The translations under genes were made by a program, and so were the position numbers. A DNA stretch of 64,000 nucleotides from Euryodendron excelsum (Eukaryota > Streptophyta > Magnoliopsida > Ericales > Pentaphylacaceae), in the NCBI GenBank assembly GCA_033060915.1, contig CM065378.1, forward strand, positions 54,356,001-54,420,000, given 5' to 3'. Under the pieces are notes generated by a model. The model was not told the origin of the DNA. It saw only the letters and a program-made list of their open reading frames with translations, and did not search any database. Below, piece by piece: positions 12,390 through 23,848 of this stretch. Positions within the stretch are counted from its first letter, which is position 1, and each line of letters opens with the position of its first letter.

Positions 12390-12880
12390 GAATGACTCTG
12401 GAAAGTCTGGGAATGATTCGAAAAGTCCTGAGTAGCCAGACTTGGCTAGGAATGGATGAAAATCTCTAAAAGAGTGTCCTAAAGGTAAATGGCTTGATAA
12501 CAAAAGCCAGAGTAATTGAAAAGAACAACCAGCCCACTAGGGGCAAAACAGTTATTTGAACTAAGGAAACACCAAGATTGACCTAGAGTAATTTATGAGA
12601 AGATTGAAGGTTGGAACTACTATTGAGAGTGTACTGAGGAATTGCTGGTTTGATATCCAAAACCGGTGTGGTTGGAAAAGATGTCGGCCTATTAAGGGCA
12701 AAACGGTCATTTTGCACCAAGTTTACCCGAATGAGCTCAGAATGGTCCGAAAATATATTGGAATATTGAGAATACTATTAGAAGCATCCTTGGAAGGTAA
12801 CCAATTTAATACCCAGAGCTAGTGTGGTTCTCGGAGGCAATTGGATGCCTAAGGGTAAAATTGTCATTTTGATTAAATGC
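12390..12880. repeat. Tandem ~156-bp repeat, three diverged units, in the Ogre-like LTR
   Basis: The core GGGCAAAACNGTCATTT recurs at 12541, 12696 and 12853 (spacing 155 and 157). Each is preceded by a TTGATA-CCA-AGCCGGTGTGGTT-like block. Two units at the same spacing occur in the right LTR (26591 and 26748). A related AGGGCATTTTGGTCATTTTG word lies at 13511. Confidence 0.75.
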
Positions 12881-13129
12881 TCTTGGAATTGATTAGAAAA
12901 ACACTAGTGTTGACTTGAGTTTTGGTGTTTCCATCACTCTGATAGTGTGTGATGAGTTAGTTTTCAAAAGTATCCCATTTTTCAGTAATCGTGTCATGGC
13001 CAAGTGGCGCGTTCAATCCCGTGACATATGGTTTCGTTAGCATTCCTGACGTTAACCTATTTGCGAGTGTTTCCGTCACTATGACGGTTGTGATGTTTGT
13101 GAGTGTTTCTATCACTTTGATGGTGTGCG

Positions 13130-13425
13130 TTCATTCCAGAGATTATTTGATCTCAAAAACCTGCTGGATAGTCTTATCATCTGAGGGATCAATTTTTTCG
13201 AAAGACATGCCAGATAGCAAACATTCTACGTTGGCGGGCTAACAGGTGCTGGAAGTGAACCGCTCTACTATTTTTGGAACTTGGGTTCCGTTCAGGTCGA
13301 CGGGTGTGAAGGGACTTATTGTTCTGAAGCATTTTGTGCTTTTTTAGTAAACATGTCGTGCTGGACGGACTTACCATCTGAAAGATCAACTTTATCGAAA
13401 GACATGCTGAATACTGCTTGACTGG
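13130..13425. repeat. Pair of ~45-bp direct repeats about 200 bp apart
   Basis: ATCATCTGAGGGATCAATTTT..TCGAAAGACATGC near 13168-13210 recurs as ACCATCTGAAAGATCAACTTT..TCGAAAGACATGC near 13373-13406. Shorter GTGTTTC(C/T)(G/A)TCACT words recur at 12927, 13067 and 13100. Confidence 0.6.
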
Positions 13426-13687
13426 TCTGGATTGGAATTGGAACTAAGATTGAGATTGAAATACGGACTTATCATCTTTAGGAAGATGAGTAAACTATAA
13501 TTAGACTGAGCAATGCCCTAAGGGCATTTTGGTCATTTTGCCTTTACTGGGCCTGATGGGCCCACAAAGCAGTTGATTAACTGGATTGAGTATGGAAATC
13601 TAGTTTGGGCTTGAATGTGTATGTGTCAATTTGAATGTGTTCGGTAGGGCTGGAGATTGCCGAGCAAGCAAAAATAGGATGCTTACA

Positions 13688-13710
13688 GCTGCCTTTCTTT
13701 TCTTGTCCTT
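13688..13710 (-). promoter_or_regulatory. Polypurine tract of the Ogre-like element
   Basis: The minus strand reads GGACAAGAAAAGAAAGGCAG immediately before LTR start TGTAAGC. It is the expected primer for plus-strand DNA synthesis. Confidence 0.6.
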
Positions 13711-13959
13711 CTTTGTCGAAGGCAGAAAACAATAAAGTAAGGGTCCCATGTTGACCGTGAGGCGATCAGAGGGATTGAAATTGGAAGTTTTTGGAAGACT
13801 AGAGCTTGAAAATAGTAGATTGGCCCAAAGTGGCATTTAAAATTGGATTTTGGTGGGCAAAAGGGCAAAATTGCCCAAAACTAGACTGTGGTGTCATTGC
13901 TAGTGGCTCTAGGCCTGCGATTTTAACTACAGTGCAGCCTCATTTGAGGCCTGTGGGTT

Positions 13960-15333
13960 TGTGGAGACATTAAGAATTTGAGAGCTTTTTTGAGTTTTTT
14001 TTGCAAGAAAAAAATTCTTAGGTATTGAAGAGGTGCGTTTAACAGACACCGAAGAGTCTTCAGAAGTAGTTACCGTCGTCAAAATTGTTGCCAGAGAAGA
14101 AAAAGATTTCGCCGGAGAACTCCAAGAGGTGAGTTTTTTGTTTTGTGTTGATTTTGATATGTAAAACTCCATTGAGTTGTGTAAATAGTCAATATTGATG
14201 TTTTGAGATGCTTTGAACACTATGGTAATGTTGTTTATACATTTTGATGCCTGTTTGATGAGTTTGAGCAATTTTGCATATTTATTTAAAGAGAATTTCT
14301 ATAGGTATTGGAGATTTACTCCTACAACTTTGGGTATTGGGTTTTCTTATCAAAGTTTTGTACCACGTGCCTTAAAAAAAATGTGTTAAATAACCATATG
14401 AAGTTTTGTGATTTTCTAAAAAAATTTTGAATTTTGAATTTTTAAAAAAATAAAAAAATGCCTGGAAAATATGAAAATTTGAAATATTGATTGACTTATT
14501 TGTGTTTGATATTTTGGAAAATATGGGAATGTTTTAGAAAATATTTGAAGTATTATTGAAGGTTTTTGAAAGCATTTTGAAAACCTTTGAAACTTTGAAA
14601 ACTAGAACGTTTGCTGGAAAATTCGAAAACCTTACGAATGTGCTGAGATTATTTTGTGTTTGTTATTTGTGCTCTATTGTAGAGTTTTGAGCGTTGCAGG
14701 GGCTATTTACAAACAAGACTCCGCCAAAATTTTTTAAAATTATGAAAAAGTTAGAATTTTTTTTTATATAAAATCTTTTTGAAGGAAAAAGATACAAAAA
14801 TTTAAGAGTGAGGCCTTTTTGGCAAATACGACCCTAAGAAACTTAGGGGGGTCTTAGACTAAAACTTTTTGAATAAAAAACTTAAGAAAACCTTTGAAAA
14901 TGGACTTTGAATAAAACTTTTGAAGGAAAAGCTTTAAAAACCCTTTGAATAGAACTTTTGAAGGAAAAGTTTATAGAAACCTAGAAGTTGATAAAATTTT
15001 TGAAGGAAAAGTTTAGAAAACCTTTGAGAGTGGATCTTGGAATAAAATTTTGAGATTTAATTTTGACATTAACTTTGGATATTGGTTTTGAAATAGACTT
15101 TTGGATTTTAATTTTGAAATAACTTTGGAAAAGAAAGGCTAAGAACCTCAGGAATTGATTTTGAAGATAAACTTTTGAAGCGAAAAGTTTAAGACACCTA
15201 ATGATTGATAGAATAGATTCTGCTGGAAGTAATGGAACAGGATTTGTGTCATTCTTTCTTTTTCTGTAACTCTTTTTGTTTGAACTACATATATCGTATA
15301 TTGATACCTTTTTACCTTAATTTAACTTTCAGG
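13960..15333 (+). other. 5' exon and intron-like leader of the antisense ORF
   Basis: The + strand contains CCAAGAG|GTGAGTTTT near 14127, a good plant 5' splice site, and TTAATTTAACTTTCAG|G just before ATG 15334, a good 3' splice site with a pyrimidine tract. Together they suggest a ~1.2-kb intron in the leader of the plus-strand ORF that follows. The intron is rich in TTTTGAAGGAAAAG-type words. Splicing is inferred, not shown. Confidence 0.4.
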
Positions 15334-16730
15334 ATGGCAGACGCTAGTTATGACAATTCTAAGAGTCGACGTCGGTTTGGGAAGGGGCTCGCACGAATTC
15401 TGTCAGCAGTTCTAGTCATTCCAGGGGCAACCGTCGGTCGACTAGCAGGGCTTCTTCTGGCCAGAATGGGAGTAGGAGCATGCCTCCGATTGACCATTTT
15501 CCCTTAATTGAACTTGTTTTCAAGGGAGAGATGGATGCTGAGGATGAGGCACCTGGCCTGGGAGATCTTGTTATTGGTTACGGGAGGGCCTCTACCCGAT
15601 GAAGGTAGACAGATGAATATTTGGGGGATTTAGAGGTGCCAAACATTCCTTCGTTGGGGGGCCTAGCTTATCATCCTAGTATGTATTCTCGGTAGCATTT
15701 ACCTATTCCCAGACTACATATATCATTTAGGGGGGTGTTCACTAGGTTTTTAGTACCATGCAGCAGGTCACTCCATCCTATCGCACCTTTTTGGCAGAGA
15801 TTGGGTTTGGAGTTTTTATGGGATTACAGGCAAATGGCCTAAACTGCCAGTTAGTGTTGGCATTAATCGAGAGATGGTTTGGCGAGACAGGAGCCTTCCA
15901 TTTTGTGGGCTTAGAGTTGGGTCTGACCCCGTTAGACTGGGACAATTATCACAGGGCTTTCTTTTGTTGGCTTTCAGATTACCTTACAACTAGTTAGTAG
16001 AGTTGAGGCTTGTGCTTTGTTGGACTTGCCTCCTTCTGACTGCTCTGGTTTTCCTATGTCCTGGTTTAGTTAGGATGAGGGCATCTTTTCTGTTGAGCCA
16101 CTACTTGAGTGGCGAGACATTATGAGGCGACGATTGACACTGTATATTATTTTTAGCTGTTTTTGCAACAACAACAAATCAATTGTCCCTTTCAGATTGG
16201 TGAGTGTGGTAGTTGACTTGAGAGCCTTGTCCGAGGTGAATTGGTGGTCTTTCTCTTTTGATTGTTTCCTTGTATCCATGCGAGTTTGGACTTCCTCTCG
16301 CTAGGGCAGTGTGACCAAGTTTTGGCCTTTTCTAGTCTGGTGGTGTTATGAGTATTTGCCAGTTCGTTGTCCCAAGGTAGTGGAGGCCAACCTTATCCCC
16401 GGGCTTTGAGGTAGGCTCGTGACAAGGTGGCCCACCGATATGAGATTACCGACTTTGTGATGATATAGACGAACCTAGAGTTGATAGAGGCGAAAGATAT
16501 GACTCGGCGGCCCTTTGTTGGATCGGTTCATTATAAGGTAGTCAGGTATCGGGTCTCGATGTCTCTGTTGAGAATTTCCTTTCTTAGTGATGAGTCCTCG
16601 AAGTCCTATTTAGGGGATCGGCATTGGCGCCAATTCCACAAGGGGTTTCGATCAGCTGCGGATCCACCTAAGTATATGTTTAAAGTTTTGGTCGAGGGAG
16701 TCCCTACTCCATACTGAGAGCGTTAGTCGG
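15334..16730 (+). pseudogene. Antisense extra ORF with plant mobile domain (PMD-like)
   Basis: It lies at the 3' end of the minus-strand Ogre-like element but is coded on the plus strand. After ATG 15334 comes a Ser/Arg-rich segment (RSTSRASSGQNGS in a shifted frame), then a PMD-like core at about 15758-15990 (LALIERWFGETGAFHF, then LGLTPLDW). It continues in pieces near 16122-16300 (WWSFSFDCFL) and 16340 (WWCYEYLP), which recall the aminotransferase-like plant mobile domain PF10536. Stops and frameshifts separate the pieces. Extra antisense ORFs of this kind are known from Tat-lineage elements. Their function is unknown; an RNA- or chromatin-related role is only a guess. The upstream splice-like signals suggest its own transcript. 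Confidence 0.65.
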
Positions 16731-16734
16731 GTGC

Positions 16735-17580
16735 TGATTTTTTACTTCCTCTAGAGATTGACTACGCCACACATTTCAGAGCTCGATCCATATGCCAGTC
16801 AAGCTCTTCTTCTTTGTAGGATACTGATGCTTCCAATAATCGACTGCCTCCTCCTGAGTCGGGCCTTGGTGACCACAACCCAGACATTGACTTTGACTCT
16901 TGATGAGCCCCCCTTATTGTAGGCCTAACTTATCTTTCACACCATGTCCTGGATATGTACAAGAGTTTAGCTTTCTATCAGCCCATTTTATTTGTAATCT
17001 TTAAACACGATGGATGTTTATAATTTAGACAACCAGATATATTGGATAGATGTGTGAACAGGAATGATGTTGATAATGTATGTTTATTACATGCTTTAGA
17101 TACGATATTGAATTGCATTTTTGACATCTGTTTCTATAGGGAGCTATGTCCTATGTATGCAAAGCACATGCCAAAATATTTATAAAAAATGCATGCATAT
17201 GTGAGGGATATAATAGCTAACAAAATAGATGGGGTGTTGTCAACCTTTGCATCCTCAGACTGGCAACCCCTTCTTTTTCAAGGGTTTAGCCTTTCTTTTG
17301 GCTTAACCTTACCTTGATCGATTGACGATAGCATTTTGTACCATTCTCATCCTTCTAATCAACTCCGACTTTCTACTTGGGTTAGTATCTGAGATCATTT
17401 GGCTTGAACTCTCAACTCTCGGGGCCTTAGGCAATGACTTTCATGAACTTTGGCAGAGCAATAGGCAGTCAATCTTCTAATTTGAGGAGGCTTTGCTTTA
17501 GGACCATAATGTAGGCTAAATTGTGAGGTTTTGAGAATTAAATGAATAAGCAAGCTTAAATTTAGTTTCATTTTCAATAA
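16735..17580. other. Non-coding interior of the Ogre-like element
   Basis: No supported gene. The plus strand from 16900 could be the 3' UTR of the antisense ORF. A C-rich/T-rich stretch (CAACCCCTTCTTTTTC, 17264-17280) is purine-rich on the minus strand but is not followed by a convincing LTR. Confidence 0.4.
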
Positions 17581-17587
17581 GGTTTGT

Positions 17588-19260
17588 TAGTCCAAAAGGC
17601 AACCCAAGAGGAGGGGTGAATTGAGTTTTTCAAAAATTAATACAATTAAGATCAATTAAAAACTCATTTAATCAATAGAACAATGATTCAAGATAGATGA
17701 AATGCAATGTAATCAATAAAGAAATGAAAACAGAGCAAGAGAAGGCACACCAAAAATTACCGAAGTTCAACCATAATTCGTGGTCTACGTCTTCACCCCA
17801 AGATCCCCTTGAAGTCTTCTTCTACTATGCAATCTCCAATTACAATGTAGGTGCTGATTTCCCAAGTGCTCAGCTCACTTTTACACAAAAACTTCTTCTC
17901 AAGTTCTTTCAGCTACCAAGTGATTTTGTCCAAGATCTACTTTAATTTATAAGAGGTTTTTTTTACAAGAGAACTCTCAAACTCTCACTTACATGTGTAT
18001 GAAGTTATACAACGAAATACAAACTCTTTATCAAGAGTGGATAGGAAAATAATAGCTCACTAAGTGCCAATTTGAAGACAAAAGGAATGTTCAGATTTTT
18101 CAGCTTAATCAGTCAGTGGATGTTATTTTTCTTATCTCTCCTCTTGTATAAATGCAGTTGAAAACTTGTATATAAACCCTTGTAGTAATTTTGTCCGTTG
18201 GTAGTTGTTGAGGGTTCATTTAATGCAAGTCCAATCCGTTATAATCTTAGAAAAACTAGTTGTTATCCCCAAGTGTCGACACAATCAGTTTGCATTTCCC
18301 AGATGTTGTCCACTGTCTCCATGTGTTGACACTTGATCATACTGTCTTCAAACTTTGGCCTCTATCCTCATATGTCGACACATTACCCATAAATCTTCAT
18401 TCATCCTTCCTTTGATCAAGTTCAGCTTTAACAATACTATAAGATCTTCAAGGAGTCTCCTCTTTGGGGTATAATGATAGATCAAAGTCTTCAATTCATC
18501 AAAGCTATCTTCTATTCAATTTGGATTGAATTTATCTTTTAATAATTATCTTTTCTTTGTTTCCAAGCTGCCAAAACTCCTTTCCATTAATACCAAGCTC
18601 TTCTTCTTTATTGCCGAGTTCTTTCCATCTACTGCTAATAACTTTTTCATCCATGTAGAGCTTCATATTCATGATGCCTCATTGCCAAGCTCTTTCTTTT
18701 TGTTACTGATCCTTCTTTCTTCTTTAAGATCACTTCAATGAGTCTTTTATAAGCTTGATGAAGTCTACTCTTGAACATCTTCAATTTCTTCAAACACATA
18801 TCGTCTTCATTGACTCTTCATATCCCAGATGAAGTCTTCACTTAAATTCTTTGTGGAGATTTTGCATTTATGATGAATTCTCTTTTTGAATACCTTCAAT
18901 CTCTTCGAATTCAAATCAACTTCATTGAGTCTATGCATACTTGGTGAGATCTTCTTTTGAACACCTTCAATCTCTTCGAATACAAGTCATTGGTTTGAAG
19001 TTTGAATAGGTGTCATTGCTTAGTTTTGGTGTATTACATGACTCTTAGAGTGCATTGCTTGACTTAGCTTATTGTGCATCCACTTTGACATGTATTAGAC
19101 TTTAAGTCAAAACCTTTAAGTCTAAATTATAGTCTTTATTAATATGCACACTAAGTAAATGTATTAGTAAAATAACATAAGGTTTAGTTATCATCAAAAT
19201 CAACATGGGGATCAACCTTGAGTCAACATGGTTTAGATCCTCGCTATCTTTAGTCAGTTT
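17588..19260. repeat. Unclassified ~1.7-kb repeat inserted in the Ogre-like interior
   Basis: The left edge carries AACCCAAGAGGAGGGGTGAA and the right edge TTAGTTATCATCAAAATCAA, word types that recur at the edges of several dispersed plant repeats I have seen. The interior repeats TTCAATCTCTTCGAATxCAA and CTTCATTGAGTCT blocks (18840-19000, three or more times). No coding domain. Ends and class are uncertain. Confidence 0.4.
18760..19010. repeat. Short imperfect tandem blocks (GAACACCTTCAATCTCTTCGAAT type)
   Basis: Related ~85-100 bp blocks follow one another: CTTGAACATCTTCAATTTCTTC (18769), TTTGAATACCTTCAATCTCTTC (18885) and TTTGAACACCTTCAATCTCTTC (18956), with CTTCATTGAGTCT/CTTCATTGACTCT between. 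Confidence 0.6.
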
Positions 19261-20200
19261 TCTAACGAGGCTCTGCCCCTTTCTTTTCACGTTTGCAATA
19301 TGCTCAGCTCATTTAGATCGAGCAATCCTTTTTCAATCGGAAAGGACTTTATTAAGGTTTTAATATAGGCCAAGGTTCTAGGTTTCTGCAAGAAAAGGTA
19401 AAGGCTTGAACCTACTACTTCTAATGGGCTTCCTTACTGCCTAGGATCACCTTTAGTTTTCCTTTTTACCCTTTGAACATTGCATGTCCTCAAGATGGCA
19501 TAAAGTGAGTTGTCCTTTCTTGTGGCTTGCTTGTTGACCTTTTGATGGAGGTTTTTTTAATTTTATTTATATCACTTTCCTCCTCTTTTTTTTTTCTTTT
19601 TTTTCTTGGTGATGATTGCTAAGCTAGGGTTTATCTTTTGGGAAATACGAACTAGCTCAACAGGTTTGACAAAAGTTGCTTTGTGACTGTACGGGAAATG
19701 AAATGAGGGTCTCTCTTCCTTTTGAATCGAATTGCTTGATCCATAGAGCATTTATGTTGCTTTGGCTTGATGCTTTGAGTGGAGGAAAATGACCATTCTT
19801 GGATGAGTCTTCTACTACCTGCTTACCCCAATGTGGGGAGATGGTTTTGGATCGGGGTTGAAAAGAAATCTTTTGCTTTCACATGGCACTAAGGGGCTGA
19901 GCAAAGGGATATACGTCATTCTCTCTCTCTTTTTTTTTTTTTTGGAAATTGAAAAATGGCTCCTCTTCGTCTTGATAGTCCAACTACTCATTGCTTAGCT
20001 TTGATGTCTTGTAAGTGTTGCTTTTTGGGTGGTCTCCTTACTCATTCTCGTCTTCCTTCTTTTGGAAAAGTTGACCATTGGGTGGGTGGTTAACCCATGA
20101 TATCATACCCTTCAAGTCAGATCTTCCACAAGATAGAACACACACCCTTTTTAAAAGCATTCACCATTCACAAGAATTAACATCATTTGAATGAAAACTT
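19261..20200. other. Non-coding interior with long pyrimidine tracts
   Basis: No gene seen. T-rich runs at 19583-19606 and 19921-19942 are A/G-rich on the element's coding strand. Where an Ogre-like pol would be expected there is no RT, RNase H or integrase motif in any frame. Confidence 0.5.
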
Positions 20201-21250
20201 ATCTTTTTATTACTTTGAGAGAAAGCACAAGGTCTTTATTGGAATAAAAATATAGATATAAATTAAAAGACAAAAAGTAAAAGGGATAGAAAGAAACTGG
20301 ATGAGAACACCCTTTTCTTGTATGCTTTTTAGGTGAGCCCTTCTGGTTAAGTTCCGGAATGATGCCCACATCCTCGACGCTCCATCCCTCATTCCAATCC
20401 CCGGACCAGGTAAGGCAAGCAGATGCTTCTTTTAGGGCTTTGGGTGAGTTGATAGTGATGTTGCAATTATCAACCTCATTAACTCTTTTGTTGTCATCTA
20501 CTGCCCCCTAAATTTCTTCGATAAATAGGTTGGCTAGCTCACCTTCCTCTAGCTCGAATGATTTTGCTGGAACTTTTGGCTCTTCAAGTTCCCAGCCTAT
20601 GTCTTCATGGTCAAATTTAGTCGCAAGCCAAGGGTTCTCTGATAAGTGGCTTTCAGCCGCAGCATACTTAGGATGCAAGAATTCATCACCCTAACCATCA
20701 ACAGTCATATCTCTAACAAGGATCTCCTCCACAGGTAGGGACTCTTCAACTGGTCAATCAAAGGGATCATGCACTTCATTTGGATTGAAGCGATAGAATT
20801 GGCATGGCAGGGATTCCTCCTACCAATTACTTTCTTCATCAGTCTCCCAATCTCCGTAATAATATTCTTCAACCATGATCTCATTCAATTCATCATCTTC
20901 TTCTATTTCCTCTTGTATCAGGTTAACAGTGTGGTCTAACAGAGGGTTTGTGGTTCTATTAGGAGTCAGAGGTGAATTCACCGGATGTATGTCAATGGTC
21001 TTGTTGTCTTTCAGATCTTAAATTTTGTGCTTAAAAGAGAAATAACTTTTCGTATCATGCCTTTGGCCACCCAAATGGTATTCGTAAGTGAGGGCCCCAT
21101 TGAAGGTTAGAGGTAAAGAGCTTGGCAATAGGCGGGCCGTTATGGGCTTTAGTATATTATTCTTTAAGATATTATGGTAGGCTTCTGTCTGGGTGAAGGC
21201 TAAGGTATCAAAAGTGTAGATACATCGAGCTAGCCTATTGAAGTTGGGCT
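20200..21250 (-). pseudogene. Gag C-terminal/pre-protease remnant of the Ogre-like element
   Basis: On the minus strand below 21130 the reading is YEYHLGGQRHDTKSYFSFKH, the degenerate Cys/His-region block that follows gag in Ogre-like polyproteins. In these elements this block usually ends LKHKIQDL; here a stop follows KHKI. An acidic stretch then continues with scattered stops to about 20200. No protease DSGA-type motif could be assigned. Only one gene-like stretch remains before non-coding sequence, so the polyprotein is truncated before pol. Confidence 0.6.
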
Positions 21251-22300
21251 ATGCCCCAACAAGGCCAAAGTTGGGTATGGGTAGTATAGGATAGGACTGG
21301 AGTGATGGACGGTATTGCGGCAGTTGTATAAGTAAGATGGCTGACACTTCACTCTCCTTTTTGATTTCTTCCCATGCAGTGGCCACCTTTCTAGCTATGT
21401 TAGCAGAGCTTTCTTCAATCTTTGCACAGGGGTCTGTAATTTTTCCCATCTTAAGACTGTTTTTTATCATTTCCTCTTGTATGATAAGCTCAGAGAAACT
21501 ATTCCCTATATTTGTGCAGAGCTTTTCATAGGATATGCCTTAGAAGGTATGCACGAACAGTTAAATATACTCCTTCTCTTCCAAAGGGGGATTGGCTTGT
21601 GTTACTGCTTCTCTCCACCTAAGGGCAGAGCTTTTAAAGCTTTCTTTATTTCCTTTGGTCATTGTCATCAAGGACTAATTGTTAGATGTTAGATCTATAT
21701 TGTGGTGGTATTGGACCTTGAATGCATTAACTAGTTCAATCTAGGTAGTGACCTTCCTCAGGTCAAGTCGAGCAAACCATTTTAGAGCTGACCTAGTTAA
21801 AATGTGTTGAAAGAGTTGCATGAGAAGCTTTGAATCATTCCCATGGCCACTCAATGCCCCAACATATAGGCGAAGGTGGGTTATGGGGTTGCTAGTGCCA
21901 TTGTACTTATGAAAGTCATGCATTTTAAACTTGGCCGGCATTAGATGATTTGGGAAAAAGCAAGGCTTATCACAGGAAGTGAGCCCAAAAAGGTCATGGC
22001 TATGGAGGCTTCGTAGTGAGTCTTCTAAACCTTATATCTTCATGCTAAGAGGGTATGGGAAGATCCTTTTTGTAGCATGTGAGAGTAGTATGGTCTTTCC
22101 TTCTTCAGTGTTGGCCCCCTTGGAATCCTCTTTGTTTTTTCCTGTAGTGTCGGATTGAAGATTGAAGCACAATCCTTGGGTTGACGGGTTCAGAATCCTT
22201 GGAAAAAATCATAGATGATGATGGGGCTAAAGCAAGATCTTTCATAGCTATGGTTTGGATGAGCTTAAACATTTCATTGATCTTAGTTCTCATCTCATTA
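21249..22300 (-). pseudogene. Gag (Retrotrans_gag) of the Ogre/Tat-like element
   Basis: Capsid-type gag, which forms the particle enclosing element RNA. The minus strand starts near 22293 with a coiled-coil-like MRTKINEMFKLIQT, then at 21941 MPAKFKMHDFHKYNGTSNP, the hallmark opening of Tat gag, and LMQLFQHILTRSALKWFARL (the F-Q-LTG-A-W block). Next come a stop and a WREA-type block near 21640 and SFSELIIQEEMIKNSLKMGK near 21470. The order and spacing match Ogre gag; at least five stops or shifts break it. It lies about 1.5 kb downstream of the PBS, as expected for the long leader of this group. Confidence 0.8.
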
Positions 22301-23827
22301 ACCTCCTCTCAAGAGAATAAGGAGGACTCGTCAGGATTAGCTACCATAGGAAAGCTCTTTGTCGGGTAATACTCGGGGTCCCTAGTTGGTTGTGAATCCT
22401 TCTTACAAGCAATGATATCTCCATATGGTGTGGTCTTTGTGAAAGAAAAAGAAAGAAAAAGGAAAATAAGGACATAAGTCACGAGTTAGTGTTTGATATT
22501 TAGAAAGCTTTATGTGATGCATGCCTTGGAGGTGTCCCTTCTCGAAAGGGAGACTAAACATAATACATTTGGCTCACTTTCTGGGGATAGAAGTTTTGCT
22601 CCTATATGTAAATACCTTACCGTTGATTGGGAACATTCATCATTCATACATTATTTATAGAAACTATAAAAGTACATTGAACTTTGAGTTTGAATAAAGA
22701 AAAATTAAATTACATTTTAATAGGGGGAAGGGAAACATTTTTCTTGGGACTTCCACTTATCTACTTTTACAAAGAAGCCTCCTAAACTACTTTTGACTTC
22801 TTGGATTTACCTTTTTGTTGATGTTTGAGAGACCATTGGACTAGTTTTGCTTTGTGGGTTATCCTTTGTCTTTTTTGCATCCCTATCTCCGTGACCATGG
22901 AGGGATTGGGCCCCTCTTCATGGAATGACTTGAAATGCATGCCATTAGTCCTTAGGGTTACATGGAAACCCTTAAGACTTTGGTAGGTTTTATGCAAAGA
23001 AGAGCGATCTTGGTGTCACTCTCTATGGGTTGATCATATGCATAAGAATACAGTAACTTGAGTTACTTTGGAACTCTTGTCTTAAAATAGTGCATTGAAT
23101 ACATGTATATATATGCAATAGTATAAGGAAAGAGAGTGCAATAATAAAGTATACATGCATGCATGAACATTTATACAAGCAGTATAAAAATAGGAATAGG
23201 TAGGAATAAAGGGAAGTAAAGCGATCGCCCTTTCTTCCATGGTTTTGAAATTGACATGTGTGTTTTAAATCCAACAGAGGTTCGGCTATGCATGGGTTTC
23301 AAACCTAGGTCCACTCCCTGAGTTGGTGCCATTATCGATTAGTGATCTGAGCGGGGAAACTATCAATAGGTTGTAGTCTAAGAAACTGACACAGCATCCG
23401 CCCACAACCAATATACTATCCTCCTTCTAACTAGAAGGGTAGTAGCAAGGTAATAATGCAAGTATGCAAATGCAAGTGCACGTGCAGTGAGTGTGTAAAA
23501 TTTTACAAAATAGAAGAAAGGGCCCAACAACTCCCATCCATCCAGTCCATTCCATCCTGCTGATTCATGGCATGCATGGCAGTTAATATGACATAAAATA
23601 AAATGTTAACAAGGGTCCACCTACAAAAGAAAATGTGCAAAGTCAGTACCTTCATGACAAACTTCATACATGATAAAATAATTGAATATGAATTGAATGC
23701 AAGTGATGATAAGGTTTTGAAAAGTTTGATTTTGAAAATTTTGAAGTGGATAGAATTGGACTAATTAATTGAAGATTCTAAATGAGTGAAGGGTAAAGAG
23801 ACATGATAATGGCCTAACTCTCTAAGC
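22300..23827 (-). other. Leader between PBS and gag of the Ogre-like element
   Basis: No recognised gene. A 71-codon minus-strand open frame (22782-22997) is lysine-rich near its end and may be decayed leader ORF. Otherwise nothing is seen. Long untranslated or weakly coding leaders are normal in Tat elements. Confidence 0.45.
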
Positions 23828-23845
23828 GTCCCCAGTGGAGTCGCA
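23828..23845 (-). promoter_or_regulatory. Primer-binding site matching tRNA-Arg
   Basis: The plus strand CCCCAGTGGAGTCGC equals the 3' end of plant tRNA-Arg. On the minus strand it is therefore complementary to that tRNA, 3 bp from the LTR edge at 23849. tRNA-Arg priming is typical of Ogre-like elements. Confidence 0.8.
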
Positions 23846-23848
23846 AGT

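Larger units (their letters stand above)
9721..13687 (-). mobile_element. 3' LTR of the Ogre/Tat-like element (3967 bp)
   Basis: The + strand begins TATTGCGCTCCG (right copy TGTAACGCTCTG) and is alignable with 23849-26797 over its first ~3 kb. On the minus strand the LTR begins TGTAAGCATCC at 13687, so LTR ends show a short TGTAA/TTACA inverted repeat. It follows a purine-rich tract (minus strand of 13688-13708). The motif TTTGGAGTCGCCTCC near 9870 resembles the start-of-LTR signature of Tat/Ogre elements. The body is rich in TTTTGAAA-type words and has a 156-bp tandem array. Right boundary inferred. Confidence 0.7.

Noticed and set aside
16905..16925. GAGCCCCCCTTATT as a polypurine tract (minus strand)
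   Set aside because: It is not followed by an LTR-like TG start. The tract at 13688-13710 fits better and gives matching TGTAA/TTACA LTR ends.
17264..17280. ACCCCTTCTTTTTC as a polypurine tract (minus strand)
   Set aside because: It would imply a 7.5-kb LTR containing the antisense ORF, and there is no supporting repeat copy.
23828..23845. A tRNA-Arg gene
   Set aside because: Only the last ~15 bases of the tRNA sequence are present. Position next to the LTR shows it is a primer-binding site.
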